NCBI RefSeq assembly: GCF_009184545.1 | Contig: NZ_QJOW01000004.1 | Coordinates: forward strand, 186,001 to 250,000 | From: Halosegnis rubeus | Lineage (GTDB): Archaea; Halobacteriota; Halobacteria; Halobacteriales; Haloarculaceae | DNA length: 64,000 nt | Reading direction: 5' to 3' | Part shown: in pieces, positions 18,495 to 27,358 of the stretch | Layout of the letters: each line of letters starts with the position of its first letter | Position numbering within the stretch: the stretch's first letter is position 1 | Notes under the pieces: model-generated | Database searches by the model: none | Seen by the model: only the letters and a program-made list of their open reading frames with translations | Told to the model about the DNA's origin: nothing | Program-made: the position numbers and the translations under genes

Positions 18495-20588
18495 TTACTC
18501 TCCGTCGTCTGTCCCCCACAGTCTCTCGACCAGTTCATCGCCCCACGTCCATTCTCCGTCGTACCAGACGGGAGATGATTCAACGGTGAGGTAATCGCGA
18601 AGAACTGCGTCAGATACTTCGTCTCGAGTAATTGATTTTCCGACAATTGATGTCGTACCATCTTGTGTGAAGTTATGCGTGATTAATGAGCCAACACCAA
18701 AATGTAGTGATGGGTAGGTTTCTGCCTCCACTCTCCACCCCGTCTCTTTTTTATTCAACCGTATGCTGCTATTCATACTCGATTCGTTCGGAGTGAGCCA
18801 AAGGCTATCCATGCCAACACACATATACTGCCCACCAGTGACACTCCGAGTACGAGCAATCAACAGTGCATTTCGGAGCGAGAATCCAATACTGAGTAGG
18901 TTTGCTGTCATCACCCCGACCTGTGTAGCTGCTTCTTCCGTCACATCACTGAGCGTCACGACGCCACCAATTGCACCCCGCTTGACCAGGTCGCGACCAG
19001 GAACGTACGACGAGCACGCATTCAGAACGAATGCCCGACTCCTCACGGAATTGAGGGTTCGAGGCGAGAAAATTCCATCCGGACAGTGTAATCCCTCTAT
19101 TGACGCGTGACCGACGAAGTGAAACAAGTCTGAGGGTTCTCGTAGGCGTTCAGCAAGCTGATTCGTCGTCAGGTTTTGATACACATCGACGTTCAACTGA
19201 AGCTTCTCACGTGACCCGTAGATTGCTTCTGCCCGCTTGATTTCGTTCTGCATCTCTCCCTCGTTACAGACGAGAGTTACGCTAATTTCTGACTCGCTAG
19301 GCTGATCTGCTGCGTGATAGCGCCGGATGCCCGTTTCCAGCAGATGATTCGCTCCAAATGGTATCTCATCTCCCGTCCACAGTGCCTCTTGTTCTGGCGG
19401 GTCTGGTATCTCAGTAAACGGCGTCTCTTGATTAAAAGTCGACTGCCCTACCGCTGCGCGGTCAAGCACGTTACCTGTTTGAACGAACTGACCCAGTGCT
19501 GCGTCTCGTGCATCGGCTCCCTGAATCGGATCCGGGCAGCATGTTTCGACCGGTATCAACTGGTCAATCAAGTGGGGTAATATGCTCGTACTGTCAGCGG
19601 TCGGCGGTACGTAGCCTCGGGCAGGCCATTCAGGGACCTCATCAGCAATCGTCGCGTACTCAATATCTAGATAATGTGCAGTTCGTTCTGCTAACGACTC
19701 ATCGTACAAATTCGTCCAATCGAAACCGAGTCTCTCGTCTAGTACTGCTTCTGCTTCCAGCGTCGTTGGATACAACCCATCCGAACGGGTGAGACAATCT
19801 AGAAACACACACTGCTTGAGAAGCTCTGCACACCGCTCGGCGAACTGGCCTCGTGGCAAGTCCCACGTTCCGTAGCCATCGATGTGAATTGCCGGGTCCC
19901 CCTCAGCTAGTGTCGCGTTCAAATAGTACGCAACCGGGGCCGCAGGGTAGAGATACTCGTACTGAAACGGCAACGAGAGCGTAATCAACGAGTCGTGGCG
20001 TGACACACTGTCTGGAATCTGCAGTTCGTCACCAATCTCGATATCGGGCGGGTGGTTCCGAAGCGTCTGGAACGAACGTTCGGACGAGAGCGTTTCGAGT
20101 CCCGCCGAGAGGTGCGAAATCGCCGTTGCAATGTCTACTGGTTCGCACGTCGTAGTAATCGTCTCTGTTGGATGACGGCGGTAGCTACGCACGCCCAACA
20201 CGATCTCACTTGACATTTCCCACTCAATCGTCACATTGTCTGGTGTAGTCGTGACAGTGAATGGGCCGTATACCTGAGCGTACGATTTTACAGGGCCCGC
20301 CAACTCCAGAAGCCACTTGCCGTCTTCTCGTGAGATTGTATTATTAAATCTCAGCGTACGTATATTGATCCCATCTTCGTCACGTAGGCGTACCCAAGCC
20401 GACGCATCTATGATAAGCTTCTCCGCCTCTAGCCGAACGGTCTGTGACACCGGAACAGCGAGGTCGTCGTTGCTCGGGGTCGGTGTCACCGGTTGGTCGG
20501 CGTGAATCGCATACTGCTCGCCAGTGACCGGATCCGCAATCCGGAGTGTCGACCCGTCTGCCTGTATCGAGATGGCGGTATCAGTCAC
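18495..20588 (-). CDS. CHAT-domain (caspase-like) protease, intact
   Basis: A 697-residue protein. The C-terminal half (about 430-600) is a CHAT domain: a caspase-fold cysteine protease with the catalytic dyad visible as His494 in FHFVGHAS and Cys525 in FVLNACSSY. The N-terminal 200 residues are beta-rich without a recognised domain, and the last about 90 residues form a separate conserved module ending WYDGEWTWGDELVERLW. CHAT proteases act in prokaryotic immunity and regulated cell death, cutting partner proteins when triggered; the target here is unknown. The gene is monocistronic, with tnpB convergent just downstream. A C-terminal remnant of a homologue lies at 58839-59102. Confidence 0.85.
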   Translation of the reverse strand: MTDTAISIQADGSTLRIADPVTGEQYAIHADQPVTPTPSNDDLAVPVSQTVRLEAEKLIIDASAWVRLRDEDGINIRTLRFNNTISREDGKWLLELAGPVKSYAQVYGPFTVTTTPDNVTIEWEMSSEIVLGVRSYRRHPTETITTTCEPVDIATAISHLSAGLETLSSERSFQTLRNHPPDIEIGDELQIPDSVSRHDSLITLSLPFQYEYLYPAAPVAYYLNATLAEGDPAIHIDGYGTWDLPRGQFAERCAELLKQCVFLDCLTRSDGLYPTTLEAEAVLDERLGFDWTNLYDESLAERTAHYLDIEYATIADEVPEWPARGYVPPTADSTSILPHLIDQLIPVETCCPDPIQGADARDAALGQFVQTGNVLDRAAVGQSTFNQETPFTEIPDPPEQEALWTGDEIPFGANHLLETGIRRYHAADQPSESEISVTLVCNEGEMQNEIKRAEAIYGSREKLQLNVDVYQNLTTNQLAERLREPSDLFHFVGHASIEGLHCPDGIFSPRTLNSVRSRAFVLNACSSYVPGRDLVKRGAIGGVVTLSDVTEEAATQVGVMTANLLSIGFSLRNALLIARTRSVTGGQYMCVGMDSLWLTPNESSMNSSIRLNKKETGWRVEAETYPSLHFGVGSLITHNFTQDGTTSIVGKSITRDEVSDAVLRDYLTVESSPVWYDGEWTWGDELVERLWGTDDGE

Positions 20589-20792
20589 AATGAGTTATTT
20601 CCACGCCGACATCGGTAATGTAGATTACTATTTGATTGCTAGAATACGATTGTTAATACAATATGTTAGCAAGCCTGAGATTATATGCCACGTACTGGTC
20701 TCTACATGTAACTGCTTTGCTGAGTAGCCTGTCGACTTCCAGCGACCAGTCTGGGGTCGAACTTAACAAATCCGGGCACATTGGTCGTGGTA
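20589..20792. other. Intergenic region between divergent CHAT and synthase-like genes
   Basis: About 200 AT-rich bases, clearly richer in A+T than the flanking genes. It must hold promoters for both divergent genes; several TATA-like stretches are present but none can be assigned with confidence. No short hydrophobic micropeptide like that at 59199 was found here. Confidence 0.4.
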
Positions 20793-22442
20793 ATGGGTTT
20801 CGTGGACCGATTTCGAATGAGTGGACCCGAGGTTGCCGTGTTCGTCTCGGGGGTATCGAGCATGGGGCTCGAAATCCTCGCCGGACGGGTCGTCGCGCCG
20901 CAGTTCGGGAGCTCGATCTACACGTGGGGGAGTATCATCGCCGTCTTTCTCGCCGCGTTGAGTCTGGGGTATCATCTTGGTGGGAAGCGCGCAGGGACGC
21001 GGGCGACGACCGATCGGCTCGTGCGGCTGCTCGTCGGCACAGCCGGCTACGTGGCGCTGCTCATCTTCTTCGGCGACCAACTGCTGCTCTCGACGACCGC
21101 GCTCCCGCTCCCGAGTCGCTTTGCGTCTCTCCCGGCGGTGATACTCATGTTCGGACCGCCGACCTACTTGCTCGGGTTCATAAGTCCCTACGCCGCACAG
21201 CTCTCACGGAAGGAGGGAATCGGGGAAGCCTCCGGGCACGTCTACGCGCTCGGCACCATCGGGAGCATCGTCGGAGCCTTCGGCACGACGTTCTTCCTGA
21301 TTCCGTACCTCTCGGTGACGTACATCTACCTCACGCTGGGCGGCGTGGCAGTTCTGACGGCGCTGTACCTGGCGCTGCCCGAAGACAGCGTCTCCGTCCT
21401 CCCCGCAATCGGCGTGGTCTTCCTCTTGATCGCCGCAACGACGACCGGAGCGCTCGGCTACACCGCCCGTGGCGAGGTGGTGTACGAGACCCAGACCGCG
21501 TATCAGGAGCTCGAAGTCATCGACGGAGGTGACACCCGGACCCTGTATCTCGACGGTCAGCGCCACAGCGCGATGGACAAGTCCGACCCGACGCGACACG
21601 TCTTCGAGTACACGCGCTACTTCCATATGCCGTATCTCTACGCCTCGACTCCCGACGAAATCGACAGGGTGCTGTTCATCGGTGGGGGCGGATTCAGCGG
21701 TCCAAAGCGCTTCGCCGCCGAGTACGACGCCACGGTCGATGTCGCGGAAATCGATCCCGATGTCGTCCGGGCCGCCGAGGAATACTTCCGCGCCGACGAG
21801 TACGACATCAACACCTACATCCAGGGCGGCCGGCAGTTCCTCCAGGAAACCGACAACACCTACGACCTCGTGGTGTTGGACGCCTACAAGCGCGACAAGG
21901 TGCCGTTCCAGCTCACGACGCGTGAGTTCATGGACCTCGTGACGGAGCGGCTCTCGCCAGACGGGATGGCGGTCGCGAACATCATCTCCTCGTCGTCCGG
22001 GCCGGCTTCCGAGTTCTACCGTGCGGAGTACAAGACGATGAACGCGTCCTTCGGGCAGGTGTACGCCTTCCCGACCAGCGACACCGGAGCCATCCAGAAC
22101 ATAGAACTCGTCGCAACCAAGAGCGACACGCGGCTGACACAGGAACAGCTTCGCGAGCGCAACCAGGACCGCGAGATTGGCATCGACCTCGCGGACGCAA
22201 TCGACGGCTACACGACGGACGTGCCGACCGAGGACGTGCCCGTGTTGCGCGACGACCGCGCGCCCGTCGACAGACTGCTGGACTCGATGGTCGGCCAGCG
22301 CTATGTCATCGAAGAGACCGGCTCCGGGAGCGGAGACGACGACACGAATACGACTGAGCCTGCTGCGGCCTGGGGTGACCCAGCGCTGACGGTTCGTGAT
22401 GGTGGGGCCGTCACCCGCGGGCAGGGTCTACACATACGTTAA
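20793..22442 (+). CDS. Membrane-fused spermidine-synthase-like protein
   Basis: A 549-residue protein. Residues 1-215 hold about seven hydrophobic helices, starting with FVSGVSSMGLEILAGRVVAP. The C-terminal part (about 230-480) is a class I methyltransferase/aminopropyltransferase fold with VLFIGGGGFSGPKRF and VDVAEIDPDVV. At the usual catalytic DxxD site it reads LDAYKRDKVP, so it is probably not a true spermidine synthase. Such fusions are common in bacteria and haloarchaea but their product is unknown. ATG at 20793 is preferred over a TTG four codons upstream. Confidence 0.85.
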   Translation: MGFVDRFRMSGPEVAVFVSGVSSMGLEILAGRVVAPQFGSSIYTWGSIIAVFLAALSLGYHLGGKRAGTRATTDRLVRLLVGTAGYVALLIFFGDQLLLSTTALPLPSRFASLPAVILMFGPPTYLLGFISPYAAQLSRKEGIGEASGHVYALGTIGSIVGAFGTTFFLIPYLSVTYIYLTLGGVAVLTALYLALPEDSVSVLPAIGVVFLLIAATTTGALGYTARGEVVYETQTAYQELEVIDGGDTRTLYLDGQRHSAMDKSDPTRHVFEYTRYFHMPYLYASTPDEIDRVLFIGGGGFSGPKRFAAEYDATVDVAEIDPDVVRAAEEYFRADEYDINTYIQGGRQFLQETDNTYDLVVLDAYKRDKVPFQLTTREFMDLVTERLSPDGMAVANIISSSSGPASEFYRAEYKTMNASFGQVYAFPTSDTGAIQNIELVATKSDTRLTQEQLRERNQDREIGIDLADAIDGYTTDVPTEDVPVLRDDRAPVDRLLDSMVGQRYVIEETGSGSGDDDTNTTEPAAAWGDPALTVRDGGAVTRGQGLHIR

Positions 22443-22487
22443 CACAGCTCCGGAGAGGTTTTCAATCCCGCCTGGCTTGTGTGTCGC

Positions 22488-23462
22488 ATGTCCGTCGAGG
22501 CGGTCGCGGCCGTGCTCGCGCGCCACGACCACGTCTCCGTCGTTCCGCACCAACAGGCGGACGCCGATGCGCTCGGGAGTGCAATCGGTCTCGCGACGAC
22601 CGTCGCGGCCGATGCCGACACCGTTCTCCCCGATGGCCTCGCACAGGGAGGCCGCCGACTCGCCGACGGGCTCGACGTAACGCTCACTGACGTCGACTCG
22701 TGGACGCCGCCGTCGGACACTGTCGTCGTCGCCGTCGATACACCCTCGACGGCTCGCCTTCCCGGACTCGACGTCGGGACGGTTGACGCCCCGCTCGTGG
22801 TCATCGACCACCACGAGCCGGGGGACCTCTCCGCGCTCGCGACCGCAGAGTACCGGAGTACGGCGGCTGGAGCGACAGCCGCGCTCGTTCCGACCGTGGC
22901 GGCGGCGCTGGACCGGCCGCTTCCCCCGACGGGTGCGATTGGGCTTGCGGTCGGCCTGTACGCCGACACGCAGGGGTTGGCCGGCGCTGCCAAGTCGGAA
23001 CTGCAGTGTTTCGGGGAGTGTGTCGCCACAGCCGGGTCGCGGGCGGGTGAAATCCCACCCTTGTTGAGGAGCCGTAGCCCGGGCTTCAGCCGTCGGATGG
23101 CGGGAGTCAAAGGCGTCGTCCGTGCAGACGGCTTTCGTGCCGGCGAGACGCTCGCACTCGTGACGACTGTCGGTGGAGAACAGAGCGCCGTTGCGACGGC
23201 GTTGCGGAGTGCTGGCGCGGACTACGCGTTCGTCGTCTCCGACCGGGACGCCGAGACGTGGGTCGTCGGACGCAGCCGCGAGGAGACGGCACCGCTCCAG
23301 TCCGTCCTCGACCCGTTGGTCGAGCGGTTCGGTGGCCAGTCGGGCGGACACCCGGAGGCCGCAGTCGCGAAGTTACAGACGACGGAGACGGAAGCTGTGC
23401 GGGCGGCTGTGCGTGACCATCTGGCGACGGTACTCGACGAGTCGCTGACCGAGCTTTCCTGA
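22488..23462 (+). CDS. DHH-family phosphoesterase (RecJ/NrnA-like)
   Basis: A 324-residue protein with the DHH superfamily pattern: HQQADADALGSA near residues 21-32 (the DxD metal site), VAVDT near 83-87, and the diagnostic VIDHHEPG near 105-112. The C-terminal DHHA1 domain has GGHPEAAV near 287, matching the GGGH-type substrate motif. It should hydrolyse phosphodiester bonds, for example nanoRNA, cyclic dinucleotides or single-stranded DNA, using Mn2+. ATG at 22488 used; the gene starts 45 bases after the preceding stop on the same strand, so cotranscription is possible. Confidence 0.87.
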   Translation: MSVEAVAAVLARHDHVSVVPHQQADADALGSAIGLATTVAADADTVLPDGLAQGGRRLADGLDVTLTDVDSWTPPSDTVVVAVDTPSTARLPGLDVGTVDAPLVVIDHHEPGDLSALATAEYRSTAAGATAALVPTVAAALDRPLPPTGAIGLAVGLYADTQGLAGAAKSELQCFGECVATAGSRAGEIPPLLRSRSPGFSRRMAGVKGVVRADGFRAGETLALVTTVGGEQSAVATALRSAGADYAFVVSDRDAETWVVGRSREETAPLQSVLDPLVERFGGQSGGHPEAAVAKLQTTETEAVRAAVRDHLATVLDESLTELS

Positions 23463-23929
23463 CGCACCCGGCTGTGTCTAGCGTCCAGACGACGTGAGTT
23501 GTCAGAACAGATCGCCGCGTGGGAAAACGACGAAGCTATCGAAGAGGACACCGCCGACGAGCGGCGCCGCGTCTACGTCTCGCTCCACCAGACCCATCTC
23601 CCGCGGATGGACGAGGCCGGCGTGTTGCAGTATGAAAACTCCAGAGACACCATCGAGTTGACCGAGCGCGGTGAGTCCCTGCGGGTGTATATGGAAATCG
23701 TCGAGAGGGACGAGATTCCGTGGAGTGAGTTTTATCTCGGGCTCAGCGCGTTGTCTGCATCACTTCTCGCCGCGCTCTGGATGGACGCGGCGTTGCTCAG
23801 TTTAGTTCCCGACCTCGCGTGGATGTGTGTGTGGTCGTCCTGTTGTTCGGCATTACCAGCGTGGCGCACATCTACTACGCGGACCAGCGCCGGCTGGGGA
23901 GCGACGGCACGCCACCGAGCGCGAAATAA
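23463..23929 (+). pseudogene. Decayed DUF7344-type HTH membrane protein
   Basis: From about 23490 the frame reads ELSEQIAAWEND, then RRRVYVSLHQTHLPRMDEAG and ELTERGESLRVY, the wing and helix part of a haloarchaeal winged-helix protein (DUF7344 type, by memory), then a hydrophobic helix LGLSALSASLLAALW. The recognition-domain start is missing, because the frame begins right after the DHH gene stop. Near 23820 the reading frame shifts: the second hydrophobic helix (VVVLLFGITSVAHIYY) and natural end SAK-stop at 23929 are in another frame. Two lesions make it a pseudogene. Confidence 0.7.
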
Positions 23930-23957
23930 ACCGGGCGACGACAGAAACCGAACTGCG

Positions 23958-25754
23958 TTACTCCAGTTGGTGGTAGTCCAGCTCGTACCCCTTATCGAGC
24001 GCTTCTTGGACCGTCTCGCTAGGAGTACCGACCGCCGCAGTGTGTGTCGCCATCCCACCAACGTCAGCACGCTTGAAGTAGATGTTCCGCTGCCACTCGG
24101 GGTCGGTGTTCGGGTAGTCGGTTCGGTAGTGTGCCCCACGGGACTCAGTTCGCTGGAGCGCACCGCGCAGGACGGCTTCCGCGCTCCGCAACATGAATCC
24201 GACGTTGAGAGCGAACTCGAATGAGTCACTGGTGACCGGACCGACATCCATGTCGGCGACTCGCTCTCGAAGCACATCCAGTTCGTCAAGCCCCGCCTGC
24301 AGTGACTCTTCGTCGCGGAGGATGCCGGCGTGCTCCCACAAGAGGTCCTGCAGGTCGACGAACACGTCCATCACATCGTGGCTACCGTCCTGTTCGGCCA
24401 GCGACGCGAGGTCGCGAAGCTGTGGCTCTACTATCTTGCCGACAGTTCGATCCGAGAGCCGGCCCGGGCCGTCGACGCGCTCGGCGATGTGCTTGCCGGC
24501 GACGGTTCCGAACGCGACGGTCTCTGCCAACGAGTTGCCGCCCAGACGGTTCGCGCCGTGGACGCCCGCCATCGTCTCTCCGATAGCGAACAGTCCGTCG
24601 ACGCTCGTCTCGCCGTGGTCGTCAACGGCAACGCCGCCCATCCCGTAGTGGGCGGTCGGGGCGACTTCGACCGGCTCGGACGCCATGTCGACGCCGAGAC
24701 TCTGGAACCGCTCGTACATTCTCGGCAGTCGCTCGCGGATGAACGACGCGTCTCTGTGTGAGATATCCAGATACACGCCGCCGTTCTCGGTGCCGCGCCC
24801 CTCGGCGACTTCCTGTGCAATCGCTCTCGCCACGACATCGCGCGCGTCGAGTTCCATCTGGTCGGGCGAATACCGCTCCATGAATCGCTCGCCCTCGGCG
24901 TTGTACAGCCGTCCGCCCTCACCCCGGACCGCCTCGGTCACGAGCCGTCCACTCCACGGTTCCCACTCGGAGTCGTCCTCGTCGACGGCCATCCCCGTCG
25001 GGTGAAACTGAACGAACTCCATGTCCATCAGCTCCGCACCAGCATCGTACGCCAGCGCCGGTCCATCACCGTTGTTCTCGGCATCGCGAGAGGTGTGACG
25101 GTTGTAGATAGCCGCGTAGCCGCCGGCTGCGAGCACGACCGTCCCGGCGTTGAAAACGACGTATTCGCCGGTGTCCATGTCGAAGCCGACGGCCCCGTAT
25201 GCCTCCTCGCCGTCGGAGAGCACGGAGGTGATCATCACGTTCTCGCGGTAGGGGACGGACAGGTCCTGCGCGCGGTTGACGAGTGCGTTCAGCATGGACT
25301 CGCCGGTGTGGTCACCGGCAAAGGCCGTGCGGCGGAACGACTGTGCGCCGAAGTAGCGCTGGTCGATGTCGCCGTCGTCGGTGCGGGAGAAGTCCATTCC
25401 CCACTCGTTGAGTTCACGAAGCCGGTCGGGCATCTGCTTCGTGACCGTCTCGACCTTGTCTGGATCGTTGAGGAAGTGTCCCTCGTTGAGCGTATCGGCC
25501 GCGTGAATCGCCCACGAGTCTTCGGGGTCGTGGGTCCCGAGTGCACCGTTAACCCCACCGCGCGCCCAAGTGGTGTGTGCGTCGCCGTGGCCCCGCTTCC
25601 CGAGGACCAACACGTCATCGACACCACGTTCTGCGAGTTCGATCGCCGTACGAGCGCCGGCCGCGCCGGCCCCAATAACGAGGACGGACACGTCGACGGT
25701 GTCGTACTCCGGGACGCTCGCGCGGTCGCTTCCGGTCGTCGCTGAGTGGTTCAC
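23958..25754 (-). CDS. FAD-dependent succinate dehydrogenase/fumarate reductase-type flavoprotein
   Basis: A 598-residue flavoprotein. The dinucleotide-binding GAGAAGARTAIELAE lies near residues 27-41; the FAD-linked region has HTTWARGGVNGAL; the active-site HPTGM is near 252 and RGEGGRLYN near 278; and the C-terminal helical cap domain is present. This is the SdhA/FrdA/NadB fold, which transfers hydride between FAD and a dicarboxylate. No iron-sulfur or membrane-anchor subunit and no nadA/nadC is adjacent, so it may be soluble with another acceptor; L-aspartate oxidase is an alternative. The start is a GTG at 25754. A 24-base alternating purine-pyrimidine tract lies just upstream. Confidence 0.85.
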   Translation of the reverse strand: MNHSATTGSDRASVPEYDTVDVSVLVIGAGAAGARTAIELAERGVDDVLVLGKRGHGDAHTTWARGGVNGALGTHDPEDSWAIHAADTLNEGHFLNDPDKVETVTKQMPDRLRELNEWGMDFSRTDDGDIDQRYFGAQSFRRTAFAGDHTGESMLNALVNRAQDLSVPYRENVMITSVLSDGEEAYGAVGFDMDTGEYVVFNAGTVVLAAGGYAAIYNRHTSRDAENNGDGPALAYDAGAELMDMEFVQFHPTGMAVDEDDSEWEPWSGRLVTEAVRGEGGRLYNAEGERFMERYSPDQMELDARDVVARAIAQEVAEGRGTENGGVYLDISHRDASFIRERLPRMYERFQSLGVDMASEPVEVAPTAHYGMGGVAVDDHGETSVDGLFAIGETMAGVHGANRLGGNSLAETVAFGTVAGKHIAERVDGPGRLSDRTVGKIVEPQLRDLASLAEQDGSHDVMDVFVDLQDLLWEHAGILRDEESLQAGLDELDVLRERVADMDVGPVTSDSFEFALNVGFMLRSAEAVLRGALQRTESRGAHYRTDYPNTDPEWQRNIYFKRADVGGMATHTAAVGTPSETVQEALDKGYELDYHQLE

Positions 25755-25787
25755 ATTGTAGATAGGGGCCTGTAGCGGTTTAGGGGT

Positions 25788-25811
25788 TGCGCGCGTGCGT
25801 GCGCGTGTGCA
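25788..25811. repeat. 24-base alternating purine-pyrimidine (Z-DNA-prone) tract
   Basis: Every base from 25788 to 25811 alternates pyrimidine and purine, almost all CG/TG steps. It sits 34 bases upstream of the flavoprotein start, between that gene and a TATA-like AAAATACT at about 25852-25859 on the same strand. Such tracts can flip to Z-DNA under supercoiling and high salt. Confidence 0.7.
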
Positions 25812-25944
25812 AGCAATTCTCGCTCTATCCGGCTACGACCGCATAGAGTATTTTAGCTGGTATTGCTCACAGTACCGGCTGCTCGTATTTCTGAAAAGAG
25901 GCGCACCGGCGTCCATACCAGCACAGCGCGTCCCGAACTCCGCG

Positions 25945-26937
25945 TCAGGTGGTCGGGGACAGGCGTTGCGTAACCGATGACACCGACAGTGCGAACGGCC
26001 CGCTCCCGGTGACCATGAGCACGGACGCCAGCCCGAACAGCGAGATGTGCGCGAGCACCGGGTCGTCCGGAAGTCCGAACAGCGTCAGCGTGAACAGCAC
26101 GAAGGCGACGGCGGCAACGCCGCGGGTCGCGACGCCGGCAATCAGAAGCACCCCGACGGCCATCTCGGCGAGACCGGCCCCGACGACCCACAGTTCGGCG
26201 CTGACCGGGACGACACTCGTCAGGTCGTACTTCGCGACCACGGCGAGCGCCTGCCCGCCGTTGAGCAGTTTCTGCGTCAGTCCCAGGTAAATGAAGTTCA
26301 CGCCGAGGGTGGCACGAACCACCGGGCCGACGAGCGACCCCGAGACGCCGACGGAGTTCAACAGCGCGTCGGGGCGATACCGCTGGAGCTCCAGCCGGCG
26401 CACGAGCGTCCCGTCAGTGACTGCGAGCCGTCGGACCATTCCGTCCGCACTCGGCTGGCCCGCGCCGAGCAGAATAATCGCCAGAAAACCGCCGACGTAC
26501 TCGAACGCGAGAAACAGCGGCGGCTGGAACGGCAACACGACGAGATACGTGAGTAATCCCGCCGCAGCCGTCAGCCGTGTCGCAAGCCCGAACAGCAACA
26601 GAAAGCCGAGTCCGACCTGAAGGACGCGCGCCGGGATTGGCACCGCCGGGGTGATGAAGTAGCCCGCGAAGCCGGCACCGACGAGCGGTAATCCCAGCGA
26701 GAGGCGAACCATCCACGGCAGATACGGTCGGTACGAGGCCAGTGTCTCTCGGGCAACCTGGATGTCCGGAAATTCGCTCAGGCGGGGCGCTAAGAGGAGG
26801 CCGATGAGGCCGGCGACTGCCCCCCCGGCGAGTAACACGACGGCGACCGGGTCTGCGAGTACGTCGCCGAGGAGACTGATGAACTCCCGGGCCGCCTCCG
26901 CAGGGGCGACGTACCTGACGTGGAGGGGGAATATCAT
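25945..26937 (-). CDS. DoxX-family membrane protein
   Basis: A 330-residue integral membrane protein with two repeated DoxX-like four-helix units, about residues 20-165 and 200-320. The second begins VVRATLGVNFIYLGLTQKLLNGG, a DoxX signature. About eight helices are visible. DoxX proteins are associated with thiosulfate:quinone oxidoreductase or with redox protection, but many have no known role. The gene is alone; the RNR operon ends 420 bases away on the same strand. Confidence 0.8.
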   Translation of the reverse strand: MIFPLHVRYVAPAEAAREFISLLGDVLADPVAVVLLAGGAVAGLIGLLLAPRLSEFPDIQVARETLASYRPYLPWMVRLSLGLPLVGAGFAGYFITPAVPIPARVLQVGLGFLLLFGLATRLTAAAGLLTYLVVLPFQPPLFLAFEYVGGFLAIILLGAGQPSADGMVRRLAVTDGTLVRRLELQRYRPDALLNSVGVSGSLVGPVVRATLGVNFIYLGLTQKLLNGGQALAVVAKYDLTSVVPVSAELWVVGAGLAEMAVGVLLIAGVATRGVAAVAFVLFTLTLFGLPDDPVLAHISLFGLASVLMVTGSGPFALSVSSVTQRLSPTT

Positions 26938-27133
26938 GCTTGTCTCCCGAGGTCAGTTGCCTGTTCGAACAGGCCCACCAGTCTGTCTGCGCTGTGTGTC
27001 CTCACTGGACTTGGGTACGGTCTGCACATATCGTCGCTACGGGCTTGCGACCGTTGAACGTTCCCACCACCCCCACAGACAAGACAAGCCCGTCATGCTC
27101 GTGATACTGGGCTTATCCTGTTCACAGCGGAGC

Positions 27134-27223
27134 CTACCAGTCGAGACTGCCCCCGCTCTGGTACTCCGTCACCTGCGTCTCGAAGCGGTTCTTCTCCTTG
27201 TTCAGATCGATCTGTTCAGACAT
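27134..27223 (-). CDS. Possible 29-residue small protein downstream of nrdA
   Basis: ATG at 27223 opens a 29-residue polar frame beginning MSEQIDLNKEKNRFETQ and ending at TAG. Composition is protein-like but it is very short. It lies downstream of nrdA on the same strand and could be the N-terminal remnant of a lost gene. Not recognised. Confidence 0.3.
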   Translation of the reverse strand: MSEQIDLNKEKNRFETQVTEYQSGGSLDW

Positions 27224-27254
27224 CTACAGGAACGGATTCTCTAATCGAATCTAG

Positions 27255-27335
27255 GTGATGAAATCCACGCCGAAGCCGTCAAAGACGGAGCCACGCGTGC
27301 GCTGAGGTAGGGTGGCGTAGTTTACACAGACCACC
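27255..27335 (-). repeat. Possible remnant of a TnpB-element right end
   Basis: On the plus strand GCCAC (27290-27294) pairs with GTGGC (27312-27316), and the bases TGAGGTAGGGTGGCGTAGTTTAC resemble position by position the right end of the tnpB element at 18435-18455 (TGAGTAGGGCGGGGTAGTTCAC). An open plus-strand stretch just before ends in TAG within this hairpin, as tnpB does. No tnpB body remains. Confidence 0.4.
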
Positions 27336-27358
27336 GTATCATACCGACCGATGGGATA

